This document shows, piece by piece, positions 34,009-44,800 of a DNA stretch of 64,000 nucleotides. The DNA is from Chondrosia reniformis (taxonomy: Eukaryota; Porifera; Demospongiae; Chondrillida; Chondrillidae), in contig OX359196.1 in assembly GCA_947172415.1 (NCBI GenBank), positions 2,048,501 to 2,112,500 of the forward strand. Reading direction: 5' to 3'. The notes under the pieces were generated by a model. The model saw nothing but the letters and a program-made list of their open reading frames with translations, made no database searches and was not told the DNA's origin. The position numbers were made by a program, and so were the translations under genes. Positions within the stretch are counted from its first letter, which is position 1. Each line of letters starts with the position of its first letter.

Positions 34009-34389
34009 GTGGCGATATATATACCATATTATCCAACCCTAAACAGCCACAACCATGCACCTATGGATACCAAGGGTGTGGTTTACCTATTAATTCCTTG
34101 CTCTGATTGTTCTGCAGTCTACATTGGTGAAAATGGAAGGACCCTGAAAGTGAGATTGGTGGAACACAAGCGAGCAGTCAGAATGTCAATGGGGGATGTG
34201 AACAACGGTAGCTATATAGCTGTTCACTCCCTCAAGACTGGCCACTCAATTGCTTGGGACAAGGCCAAGATTACAGACAGGGAAATCCACTGGCAAAGGA
34301 GAAGGGTCAAAGAAGCCATCAGGATCCAGAAAAGTCAGGTGAGGATGAATTTAGATCAAGGCATTGTGTTACATCAAGCCTGGAGATGA
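34009..34389 (+). pseudogene. Penelope-like element, GIY-YIG endonuclease fragment
   Basis: An open frame encodes the end of a Penelope-like retroelement: GVVYLLIPCSDCSAVYIGEN is the GIY-YIG signature (YLL..YIG), followed by the catalytic Arg region TLKVRLVEH, then NGSYIAVHSLKTGHSI, WDKAKI and RRRVKEAIRIQK. The stop at 34387-34389 follows normally. The reverse-transcriptase domain that should precede it is absent, so the copy is 5'-truncated, which is usual for retroelements. A hammerhead core lies about 115 bases downstream. Confidence 0.8.
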
Positions 34390-34502
34390 TTTAATATTCA
34401 TACTTCCTGTTTTTCCTGTCCTTCTGAGGGTCATATGACAGGAAGTGGATATGGTGGGAAAAATCCTCTATAAATAGAGGTGATTCTTCCACTCAATCAT
34501 CA

Positions 34503-34539
34503 GTCACTGAAGAAGACCCCCAGGGTTGAAACGTTTGAC
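34503..34539 (+). ncRNA. Penelope-type hammerhead ribozyme core
   Basis: Plus strand: stem I GTCA (34503-34506), CTGAAGA (34507-34513, fits CUGANGA), imperfect stem II of GACCC/GGGTT type (34514-34527), GAAAC, an ACGU palindrome serving as loopless stem III, U at 34535, then stem I partner TGAC (34536-34539). All invariant core bases are present. Such minimal hammerheads are known from Penelope-like elements and are thought to cleave as dimers. This one sits just past the GIY-YIG ORF, as expected. Confidence 0.68.
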
Positions 34540-34846
34540 GAAGAAACGAAAACAAGCTGCATTTTTAAACGTTCAAAAGTCAAAGGATGTACCATCCCAA
34601 AGATATATATATATATGAACAGCTCCATACATGCATGATCATTTCTTTGTAAGAATATAAGAGTATATATTACGTATATGTCTCAACAGCTAGAGTAATA
34701 CTTCCTTGAAATACATGTATGTATACATCAAATGGCAAATATAGTGTGAAGTATATATGTAATGGCCATTATAATAACATGCAGTTAATGCTACTATACT
34801 ATTGCTACAGGTTATGGGGTTTCTATACTATCTAGTACTATGCAAT

Positions 34847-37800
34847 TCAGTTTTGGATCTCCTGGAATAAACTAGTATTTTCTTTAACTGTTGCAGATTT
34901 GTCTCCTGAGCTCTGAGATACACACCTGACTGGACTGTCATGTGGACATGGATGGTATTGTTCTTCTTGTGGCTCAGCAGAGGATCCTTCCAAGGCATTC
35001 ATGAACGACTCCAAAGCAAGTAGAACCATAAGAGGTACTATCATTGAAGCGGCTACCTGACCAATTAATTCCCAGTTCAATTCAAGGCCAGTACTTTTCA
35101 ACGATAAAGCAGATGACAGAATACTAAAGGCTGCATAATGATGGTTTGCTTTTCTGGCAACTGTCAAATTAACATTTTGAAAGTTGACGTCCCTTACATT
35201 CACATTCAACAGGAATATAAGCAAAATCACTATAGATAATACAATGTAAATAAGAATTAAATGAAACAAAATACATACATTACATGCAGTGATAAGCAAA
35301 AATATTTACTGGAAGATATTACACTAACCATCCAAGTGACCGAAGTCTAATCTTGGCTGGGGGACCAAAGTCCCATTAAAATGGCAACCAGTGATCGCCT
35401 CCCAGTCATCCAAGATGGAAAAATTCATCAAAGAACCACAGACAGCTGTTTCGCCCTCATTTGGGCTCATCAGTGTGGTACACTTCAATGATGGTGAGTT
35501 GGATGACTGTCTTTACTTATTAATCAACCACAAGTGAAACACTTGTGGTTTCATAACAAGCAAAGATGGAGGCTGCAGTCTAAGCGAGACGGATCGCTCA
35601 CAATGAAAAAGGGAGTTATTTGCGTGCAGTATACATTGTAGAGAAGAAGAGCTAGATATAGAGAGGACAAAGGATCACTGATGAAGGGTGAAATTCCATG
35701 AATCAGCTGTCTAACCCAGTGGATCCAAAGCTCTCTATGGGTTTCCTTAATGACTGTAATATGTAAGTATGGGAAAATAAAATTTTAAATATTTTTCCTT
35801 GCATCATACTGATATGTTAACTGTATCTTTAAGAAAGATTTATACATACATGCATACATATCTTAGATTTTTCATACATATACATATACATACACCTATA
35901 TATAACACACCTTCATGGATAATAAATGTGAAGTTGGAAAATATAACAATTATCAGTGAAAAGCTTTCAACAAATCCTGTTGCTGGTAATTGATTGGTAT
36001 ACACCAGATATATCTCACAAAGACCAATGCAACCTCCAAGAGCTATCAAAAGTGTAGAAGCAGGCTTTTGAAAAATAGCTTTAGAGAATATATCCTTACT
36101 GAGTTGCCTTGTTAAATACCAGGATACCTGAGAGTTAACTAGAGCCATGATAATGACAACAATAGTACGAAACACTAATGTAATGACAATTGATTTCTTG
36201 ACTAAAAGACGAAATATGCCCACAACCAATGCATATTGAAACAGTATTTCTGTCCATTTGTCAGCAAAAAGAGCAACGGATCTCCATGTGTTTTGGAAGG
36301 AGTCTACTACTTCTCTATTAAAGGCATTGTCATGGAATTGCTGTGGAGTGTTTTCATCAGATGTGCCAAGTTGGCTCTCCTCCGCAAATTCACATTTCAG
36401 CTTACCCGATACATAGCGGATTAGCATCAAACTTACGATATGGAAGAGTAGTAAAACACACTGGAAGAAGAAGGGGAGACCAGTTTTTACATACATTGCT
36501 GAGGTTGTGTATATAACATGATCAGTCAACAAAGCCAAGTTGATATGAACCAGTATTTGCAGTGATTCAACAAAATTTGTAATAACTCGGTTCTCCAGTA
36601 GTTTACCAGCTGTGTCATAAGCAATTGCTGCACCACATAACAGCAAACCTATGTACATACATATACAAAACACCTGTATCTTTAAAGATGTATATATGCA
36701 TATATATAAATAAATTTAATAATTCAGACACTTAATTAGAATAATAAAGAAATACAATGCAGAATGTCTATTAAATAGTTATAATGATAAGTCCTATAGG
36801 TAGTGCATATAAACTCCATGAATTTCATTTCAAAAAATATAACATGTTCTTGTGTTCACCTCTGCCAATTGCTACCTACCTACACATGTATTAGTATACA
36901 TACTTTATTGTGTATGCACATACAATATGCTCACTTTGACTTATGATGGAAAGGCAGTGCATGGGAACTAAAACAATCAGTAGTCCAGCAGCAATAAAAC
37001 TGTTTCCATCGTCTCTACCCCAAGTGGCATACGAATGGTAAGCTCGACAACCAATACCAATCAAGGCTGCGAGTAATAATAGGAGAAAACTGCTACCTCC
37101 AACTACTTGTTCGGGATATTCTTTCCACTCAGACTTCTGAACAATTTCACATATTTTTGAAAAGCAGTATACAATCATCTTCTTACCCTTCAGTACCTTC
37201 ATTATAACATACAGCCAATAAAAGCAAATAATCAGATAACAAATTCTGATTGTATTAGGCAGTATATGTTTAACTGCAGGAATTAGAAACCTCAAAATCT
37301 CTGGTACAATTAGTAGTGAAAACTTAACCAATGTTTTCTTTTCAAAGTTAAAGGGTTCAAGTATATCTGGCTGCAGATGGTATATCTTCTTATTCTTTAG
37401 CTGCAAGTATATACATATACAATATAACTACAGTATGTGAATTTTAATGTGTATAATAGTATGCATCTAGCTTATGTACAATAGTTATAGCCACTGCCCA
37501 GAGGCTATACGTTGAAATATTACACAATACCAAGGCCCACACGGCCGAGTAATTATATTTCAGCAAAATCAGAGGCGATGGGAAAATATTCATTTTATAT
37601 TTATATTTCATTGCCAGGGCATTTAGGCAGCCTATAGGGATGGTATGGTTAATAACGAGAAGAGATATGGGATATCTGCTACAGCAACTATTATTAACAA
37701 AAAACAAAAACCGTAATTTGGAAATTTTCTTGTGCCGAATTTTCGTGTGATAAATTTTTGTGGTCTAAACCAACTGCACTTCTTGATTCGCACAAACATG

Positions 37801-40800
37801 AATGAGCCAACCACGAAAATATTTACCAACGAAAATTTTGGCAGTGCATAAGATTTGCTTCACTTCCTGTATAAACTTGCTCACACTGCATAGCTGTTTG
37901 TTGCCATGGCAAGAGGGTATACGTATGTATACATATGTATATGGCCCCATTCCATGGCATTCGGGCAGCCTTGGATTAAAATGGCTAAAAAGTCGAAGAA
38001 ATTCATGATTCAGGGACCAAAGAAATCACCATTAACTATATATAAGAAAACGAATATGCAAGATTTACTTCACTTCCAGTATTAACTTATTTATGCCATG
38101 TATCTTAATCAGCAATTTATAGGCTGTAAAATTTAATGTTACCTATTATTGGCCCTTTGCCATGGCAGTGGGGTATATATAAATAAGGTGACATTTTGTA
38201 TTCATATAATCCCTACTTATAATTAAAAGAGAGTTACACTTTATACAATCTTTGTTATGTACCCCAAGTTTTTTTTGATGCAAATCAAAATAGCAGAGAC
38301 TCATTAAAAAGTGATAGAGTGGAGGTCCCAGTATCCTTGCAAACACTGTTGTCATATCCTCAGAAGGAAGGTCGCACAGGAAAAGGAGACTGTACAAACA
38401 GTACCACCAACTTGAGTTCTTCAGCAATAATATGTCAGACTCCGCAACTTTACTTTTCAGCTGAAGAGATATGTGACCATTAAAGCTATATAGCCATATC
38501 ATTATCAAACCTATAACAAAATAACATTATTTGAGTTTGTTTTTGTTATTCATGAATATATAGAGAGAAAATATTTCAAAACCACAGTTAAGTCATTATC
38601 ATACTATAAATCCATTGTGATCTGCCATATTGATTAAATTGTGACAAGATCATTATTATGGTAATTTTAAACGTATTATGCATGCATACACATAAATAAA
38701 CAATGTATTACAACAAGTATAGTACAAGGTATAGTATGGTAAAAGAAGTAAATAGAACTAAAATATGAGAGTTGACTGAATTTTATGGTGTCAAAGATAG
38801 AGGGAGTCCACAGCTACTGCATACTACATGATCATACTTACAATTCAGTGGCAGATTCAGTATTAATTTTTCTAGTTAAATGTTCCCAGACCTAACAAAT
38901 TTCTGTACTTTTATGTATTCTCTATTATCTATTTGCCCTCATTGCATTTTGGAGGCTTTATAAGGTCGAATTCCTTACAAACTGTAAAACAGGCTAACAT
39001 GTAGTTATGCTTGTACAATGTCATGTCTTTTCCTGAAAAGCAGTATTCTGATCACTTATGTTACATAGATCTTCTACATTTCTTTTGTGCTGATAACTCA
39101 AAATAACTGTATATTCAGATGGCTTCTATTCTCAACCCATTCTACACACTCACGAAATCATAACATTAAATAAGACCCGTAACATGTAAAAACTATAATA
39201 ATTATCTAAAAAGTATTATATGTAGTGCTTAAAGTACAGAACACTCCACTTAACCCTGTGTACCAGATAAAGTAGTAGCAGATTAGGTATAGAGTATATA
39301 ATTTCATACAATTAAGCTGAGAAGAGGCATATGGCTATTAATTTTGCCAAATAAATGTTTAGCTTGTATACCAGTTAACAGGGAGATACAGACCCCATGC
39401 CCCTTCTGGATCTGCCAAATATTATTAGACATACATGTGTGCATACATCTTGGTAATAACCTAAACTAGTATTGCTGGTTCATGTTAACTACGTATACAA
39501 GAAAACTAACCTTCCACTACAAAAAGGGATGCATAGCAAAATCCAAAGCAGCCAAGAACACCGGATCCACCTAGGAGCCAAACTGCTGCTCGGTCCTTCA
39601 ACCACAAGTTATAGGCCTCAAATATCTGATCAAACATGACTGCTATTGCAAGGGCCATTGATGAAAGAATGAAAAACATTGAAAAAATAACAGACTTGCT
39701 TATTCCTGTAAATGGTTCATAATAAGGCATATATAGGTGCCATAAGAGACACACTATCTTACCACCCATGCTAAGAAAACCAAAGAACCAAACCAGAATA
39801 GCCAAAACGTAATCAAGTCCATCTATGAAAAAGCTTTCCTGGCCTGTGCCTACTTTTTGTATGTTGACAATAGTCCTTATAACTGCACACACTACGAATA
39901 CAAAAGTACACTCCTTGTGCCACTTAGTAAGCACATTTTCATATGGTGTAAAATTGTGTACATAAGGCCTAGTTTCTCCCCCTTCCATCTCTTCATTATG
40001 TTTCAACCGAGTGTAAATTTCATGAATTCCCACGAAAGCTAGAACATCAAAGAGCACAGTACCAATATGCGTAACATGCAGACTAGGCACAAACTGCCTA
40101 AAATTTTCAATATGGTAATGTCCAATAACTGTAACTATCCAAGAGAAATCATACATCAGTAGGAATGAAGTAGCCCCTGTTAAACAAACCAGGTTTCTCT
40201 GTAAACTCTCTTTGGCGTCATTTGTGGAAATTTCTTTGAGAAATTCCTTTTTGCCTTGTGGTAAGTAATACATTAGAAAGAGAGCTATGTACGTATATAA
40301 AAGAAGTAGAGCGTATATAATGAAATTTATCATGCCAAGTATGTATACATATTTAATTCTATATTGTAAGAACCCTGCTGCTACAAATAAAATAGAGAAC
40401 CTTCCTCAAATTTTTGAATTTCTCATAATTTTGGGGATGCTTTAGCATAATTCTTTAAGTTAGCAATTTAGCTATATACATTTAGTTTAATACATACTGT
40501 ATATATATTGTCAATGCCCCAAGACAAACACTATTGGTAAAGTAAAGCAGGGCTATTTGGAATGCGGGATAACTAGGAAAAACTCCTGTAGTTAGACTTA
40601 GCTGCAGCATATATTTCAGAGAGAACATTGTTTTTGGGGCGCCTCAGGCGCCCCAATATTGTTTTCAGAAATTATGTTAACGTATGGCTTCCTGTTCGTA
40701 ACCTTGTATATATGTCACCAAAATGGCGGACGTTCGGCTGGCTTTCGTTTTCTAGCTTAAAACTAGCTTTCTCTTCCTTAGTGCCGAATATTAAACGAAC

Positions 40801-41542
40801 GAAAAGGATTTAGAAACCACCTTTACTAATACTATGTAACGTAAAGCGTTTTCTACGAGATATAGCCTTGAAAAATTAACGGCAATCAAGCGACGACCGG
40901 ATGCGGTTAACCGGACATCTGAGAAACTACGTATAATATAAGCCAAGTGGTTCGAGTTTTAAACTTGAACTACTTGTTTCTTTATCTCAAAATTATCGTT
41001 AAATGGTAAATGGAAGCTTTGTTTTAACATCTATATCGTTTCAAGCTACGCATACCCTGCTTTACCTTATTAGGTCTGTCGAAAACTTACATACCTTCCA
41101 TAAGCACAAATATGCCATAAGCTATTCCAGCTGTATACAGGAAGTGGAGCTCAAACTGAGAACAATCGGCGCACCACTCGTTGTGGACTATTTCAACTCG
41201 ATAGTAAATAGTCGCAGCGTAGGATAGACACAGGATGGAAAGAATAGCAAGAAGACTCAGAGACGCTACAGTAGGTTGTTGATTCCTAGTGACTGCTTTC
41301 AACCATCTAAATACGGTTTGTCCCGTCCTCCTAGCTGAAAAATTTCCAAAGCTCTTCACCCAGCGCCTGGTTACACTTATAGATATCCAAAAGTGGCCGA
41401 TAGCCTTTGAAGACCACAAAACCATGAGCAACCATGGTATCCACTCTTTTTGCTCAAAGTAATCGAGAAGAAAGCGTCCAAAACAACACGATAAAGCGAG
41501 AAAGTATGAAACACAGGGTACCACCAGGTGCGTCCAATCCAT
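34847..41542 (-). CDS. Giant polytopic membrane protein, intact tandem copy
   Basis: Six exons: 41542-41095, 40374-39511, 38510-38263, 37400-36935, 36648-35911 and 35229-34847. The frame is continuous, with 1048 residues and about 18-20 predicted helices. Module ends recur as in its neighbour: VLMEG, FVVEG and FIIHEG at exon ends, each split by a phase-1 intron. Shared landmarks with the 29110 gene include HVTHIG in exon 2, GLIMIW and GPPL(Y/F)HFLMS in exon 3, and a C-terminal LNWEL helix followed by a polar tail. Exon 2 begins GFLQYR after a cagcag acceptor. The start at ATG 41542 (MDWTHLVVPC) aligns with the neighbour's start; an open frame continues upstream to a possible acceptor near 41606, so an extra 5' exon is possible. 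No known family recognised. The intron at 35230-35910 carries a sense-strand hammerhead ribozyme. Confidence 0.8.
35435..35479 (-). ncRNA. Hammerhead ribozyme (type I layout), apparently complete
   Basis: Reading the minus strand: ACCACA (35479-35474) pairs perfectly with TGTGGT (35440-35435) as stem I. CTGATGA follows (35473-35467). Stem II is GCCC/GGGC with an AAATGA loop, then GAAAC, then a two-base-pair stem III closed by AGCT (AC-AGCT-GT). The cleavable C is at 35441. Every invariant hammerhead base is present. Very short stem III is typical of hammerheads in Penelope-like and related retroelements. It lies in the last intron of the 34847-41542 gene, in sense orientation. Confidence 0.85.
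35480..35730. repeat. Rest of the hammerhead-bearing repeat, with hairpin and decayed second core
   Basis: A perfect hairpin aaccacaagtg/cacttgtggtt lies at 35526-35550. On the plus strand ctgatgaaggg, then gaatcagctgtc (35678-35707), looks like a second, inverted hammerhead core with GAATC for GAAAC and the same agctgtc after it. The pair thus resembles the inverted arrangement at 27080-27460. Confidence 0.45.
38520..39510. other. Intron 2 of the intact giant membrane-protein gene
   Basis: About 1 kb of A/T-rich sequence. No exon, repeat or RNA recognised. Confidence 0.5.
40636..40656. repeat. GC-rich perfect palindrome
   Basis: ggggcgcc-tca-ggcgcccc is an 8 bp inverted repeat in A/T-rich intron sequence, followed by atggcgg words resembling those at 33130 and 55660. 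It may be a worn element end. Confidence 0.4.
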
Positions 41543-41848
41543 CACTAGCTTTTCTTCTTTCTTGATATTCTTCCCTTCCCAGTTCGATGGCCACACCCAA
41601 TCTATGCCTAAATAAACAACGTCCTACTTATAAGGCATGGTCGTTCCCATTACATCATGCAGTGGGGAATATTATCACTGACTAATACTTAATCCAGTTC
41701 AGCATATAGGGGAATGAACGTTTTACTTTAGCATATAAAACAAATGGAGGTAAACAACTTAATAGTCAATAAATGTTCTTAATGTGACAGGTGTATATCT
41801 AGTTCTGATACATAAATCTAGAGACAAATATTAATACAATGATAATAA

Positions 41849-44800
41849 TTATTTCTTGCCACAGCACCCTCCACCGCTTCCTCCATCTCGAGAACCTTGC
41901 GTGATATCAATGACCTGCTCTGGGGCAACAGAGAGAGGTTCCTGTTCCTTTTCAAGAGCACGTCTGGCAGCTGCTAAAAAGGCACTCTCCACATTAACAG
42001 ACTCCTTTGCACTTGCTTCTATGTAAGGGATGTCTCCCCTGTTTGAACACCATGTTCGGGCCTTGGTCTCCTGTACCTACATACACGTACGCATGCACTT
42101 TAAGTACATGTATATTCCTTACTGTATACAAATTGCAGACACATGAGTAATCTGAAACACAACTTTTTCCTACACACTAAATATACCTATTACTCAGAAA
42201 AGGTACACAATAGGAAATACATACATGATGTACACATAGGCATGTATCTTTTGTAGAGAAAAATCTACAGTCTATTTTAAGTTACTGCAATTAAAAATTA
42301 TCTTTACTATCATTCAAGTTCAGTTATTAAGTAATAGATATACACTCCACCCTTAGGCTTTTCTTTCATTTTCGCGGGATAACGCAAGCTTTTAGGTGTT
42401 TACTATATAGTTATACTTCAGTTGTTGAATATAATTTGCCTTGGTTACCCCAGCAACAGAGTGTCTATTATACTTGTGATCACTTACTACTCTCTGGCCT
42501 GCATTAGCAAGATCAAGTTTGTTGCCAATCAAGAGGAAGGGGAAATTCTCAGGATCTTCTGGGCCAGTTTGAATGAGAAAGTTGTCCCTAAACGTGTCCA
42601 GAGCTTGAAATGACTTCATGCTTGTAAGATCAAAGACAAGTATACAAGCATCTGCTCCACGGTAGAAGGCAACTCCCAAACTTTGGTATCGTTCTTGACC
42701 AGCAGTGTCCCATATCTACATGGAAATAGGGACAAGAGTGGTGGACACACATAGTCATAGTTCTAAGTTAGGACGGCGGCATTTCTTCAACACCAAAAAA
42801 CTTGGTAAAACTAAATACCAACTTATTAAGCTAATAAGCTTCCATTCACTAAATTGTGTTTACATATTGCTCTTTCTAGCCATCTGCTAAAATTAGTTCA
42901 CTATCATGTCTGTGACAGGCAGTGGCAGTACAAACGATCTTCCACAAAAATACATTTATTTATACAAATTCAAGATGCTATACATTAGATATAAGTAGTT
43001 GCCATTTAGGTGAAGAAACAAATTTACAGGTCAGTGAAACTGCATACTATCACAAATTCAGATACATGTAGTGACATTATTTGCACATAGAACTGCCCTT
43101 TAGCTATTCCAACTATTAATATTGGTATTACAGTAGTGGGAGTCAGTAGCTATTGTATACTAATGCAGAGGTGTAGCAGTGCATTTTCCCTTGGTCCAGC
43201 TGAGGATGCAATGAATCATTATGAATGGCAAAAAGTGACACACATCCAATAACAATTAAGTACAAAGTGCAGGTTTAGACTCTAGTCAACCATTTAATTA
43301 TTACATCACAACAAATAACACCATTATGGCATGCAGAATACAGTCAAAACACAGGAAACTTTGATTTATGATAGTCCAACTTAGACACAAATGCATTGTT
43401 CAAACGTTGAAGGTTGAGAGCATCGGTGGACTCTGAGAGCATTCAAACGCTCCTGCGACAATGTTGATCACAAGTATGTTTTAATATGCCTCATAGCAGA
43501 GAATGAGCGTTCGCTTATAGCATCCAAACGATCTCTTCACTTCCTTTGCCCTGAAGCTTCTCAATAGGAAGTTAAAATCTGACGGTTGATTTGGCTTCCG
43601 TAGCGTAGCAGTCGAAGAAGATGAAGCCATTGCTCAGGACGACCGAGGACAAATCGAATAATCCCGTACCCAGACCTACTTGCGCTCGACCTTTTGCGTG
43701 GTGCGCAAGTGGATCTGGGTACGAGATTAGTCATTCCTAGACTCTAACCCCATCCGAGTTTACAACAATCTCGACCACGATCGTTAACCGTCATGTTAAA
43801 CAGCATCAGAAAGCATCATCACTTCAAGAAAATGGCTGGCGATGCGCAACGGTGGATCTAAAGATTTCAGTATCTGCCAGCCTATTCCTGGCAAAACTTC
43901 AATGGCACTGAAGAATGTTGGGTAGGGTACTAACCTTGGTTAGAGCTTTCTTCACCCCTTCCCCCAAGTCTGAAAGGCTGTTAAAATGTGTAGATTTCAA
44001 TTTAGAAAATCTGTGTCGAGCATGGCCGGACCAGCCAGACCGTGTGCTACGCCTATGTAATGTGTACCCCAACGTGATCTGAGAACGTAGTAGAACACCT
44101 GTCAAGTTCAAAGCTAGCAACCCCAGCAGAATGTGATATCAACAGACCAGTGAACACAATGATATAGGACAACACCAATACATGGTACATAAGACAAATG
44201 TTATTGACTACAATAACAAAACGAGGATTGGTAAGACTTTTAATAAGAACTTAATATTGGTTATAAGAGTTAAGGTGTTTTATCTCCAGTCAGAAATTAC
44301 AATATAAAACACTGATTGTCTTGTATTTAGAGTGTATGCAGAGCAGGTACCATAATACTGATAATGTCAGTATAAGGGAAAGTTCACAATCACTGTAGTG
44401 TTCAGTTTAAAAAAACACTGTGAATTCTCCCAAACCCACAAACCAGTTACCAAGTAAATTTGTTGTAGAGTTTTATGAGAGCAACATAGAGAGTGGGAAG
44501 TCTTATACTGTTAGTCATTTTATGAATGAGCAAAAGAAGTTTGTATGGCATTCTCAAAAAGTATGAGGAGACAGGGCTGCCCGGACAAGCTAGTTTCTTT
44601 TCCTCAAGGGCAGCTTCAAAGGGATTCTTCCACTTCCTCTGTTTCTTTCAACCGTCCCAAGAACAAGAAGGAAATAACTCAGACAAAACTTGCTAATATT
44701 GCTAATAATTGATATTAAAACAGAAAATTGGACAATGTCACTACAAATTTAACTTTTACCATCACAGTATTGTGAGTATAAATAAACAACCAATTTTCTA

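Larger units (their letters stand above)
33756..34846. other. Intergenic region between the two giant membrane-protein genes
   Basis: Contains the Penelope-like fragment and hammerhead core listed separately. The rest is A/T-rich, with (TA)n around 34607. No host gene seen. Confidence 0.6.
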
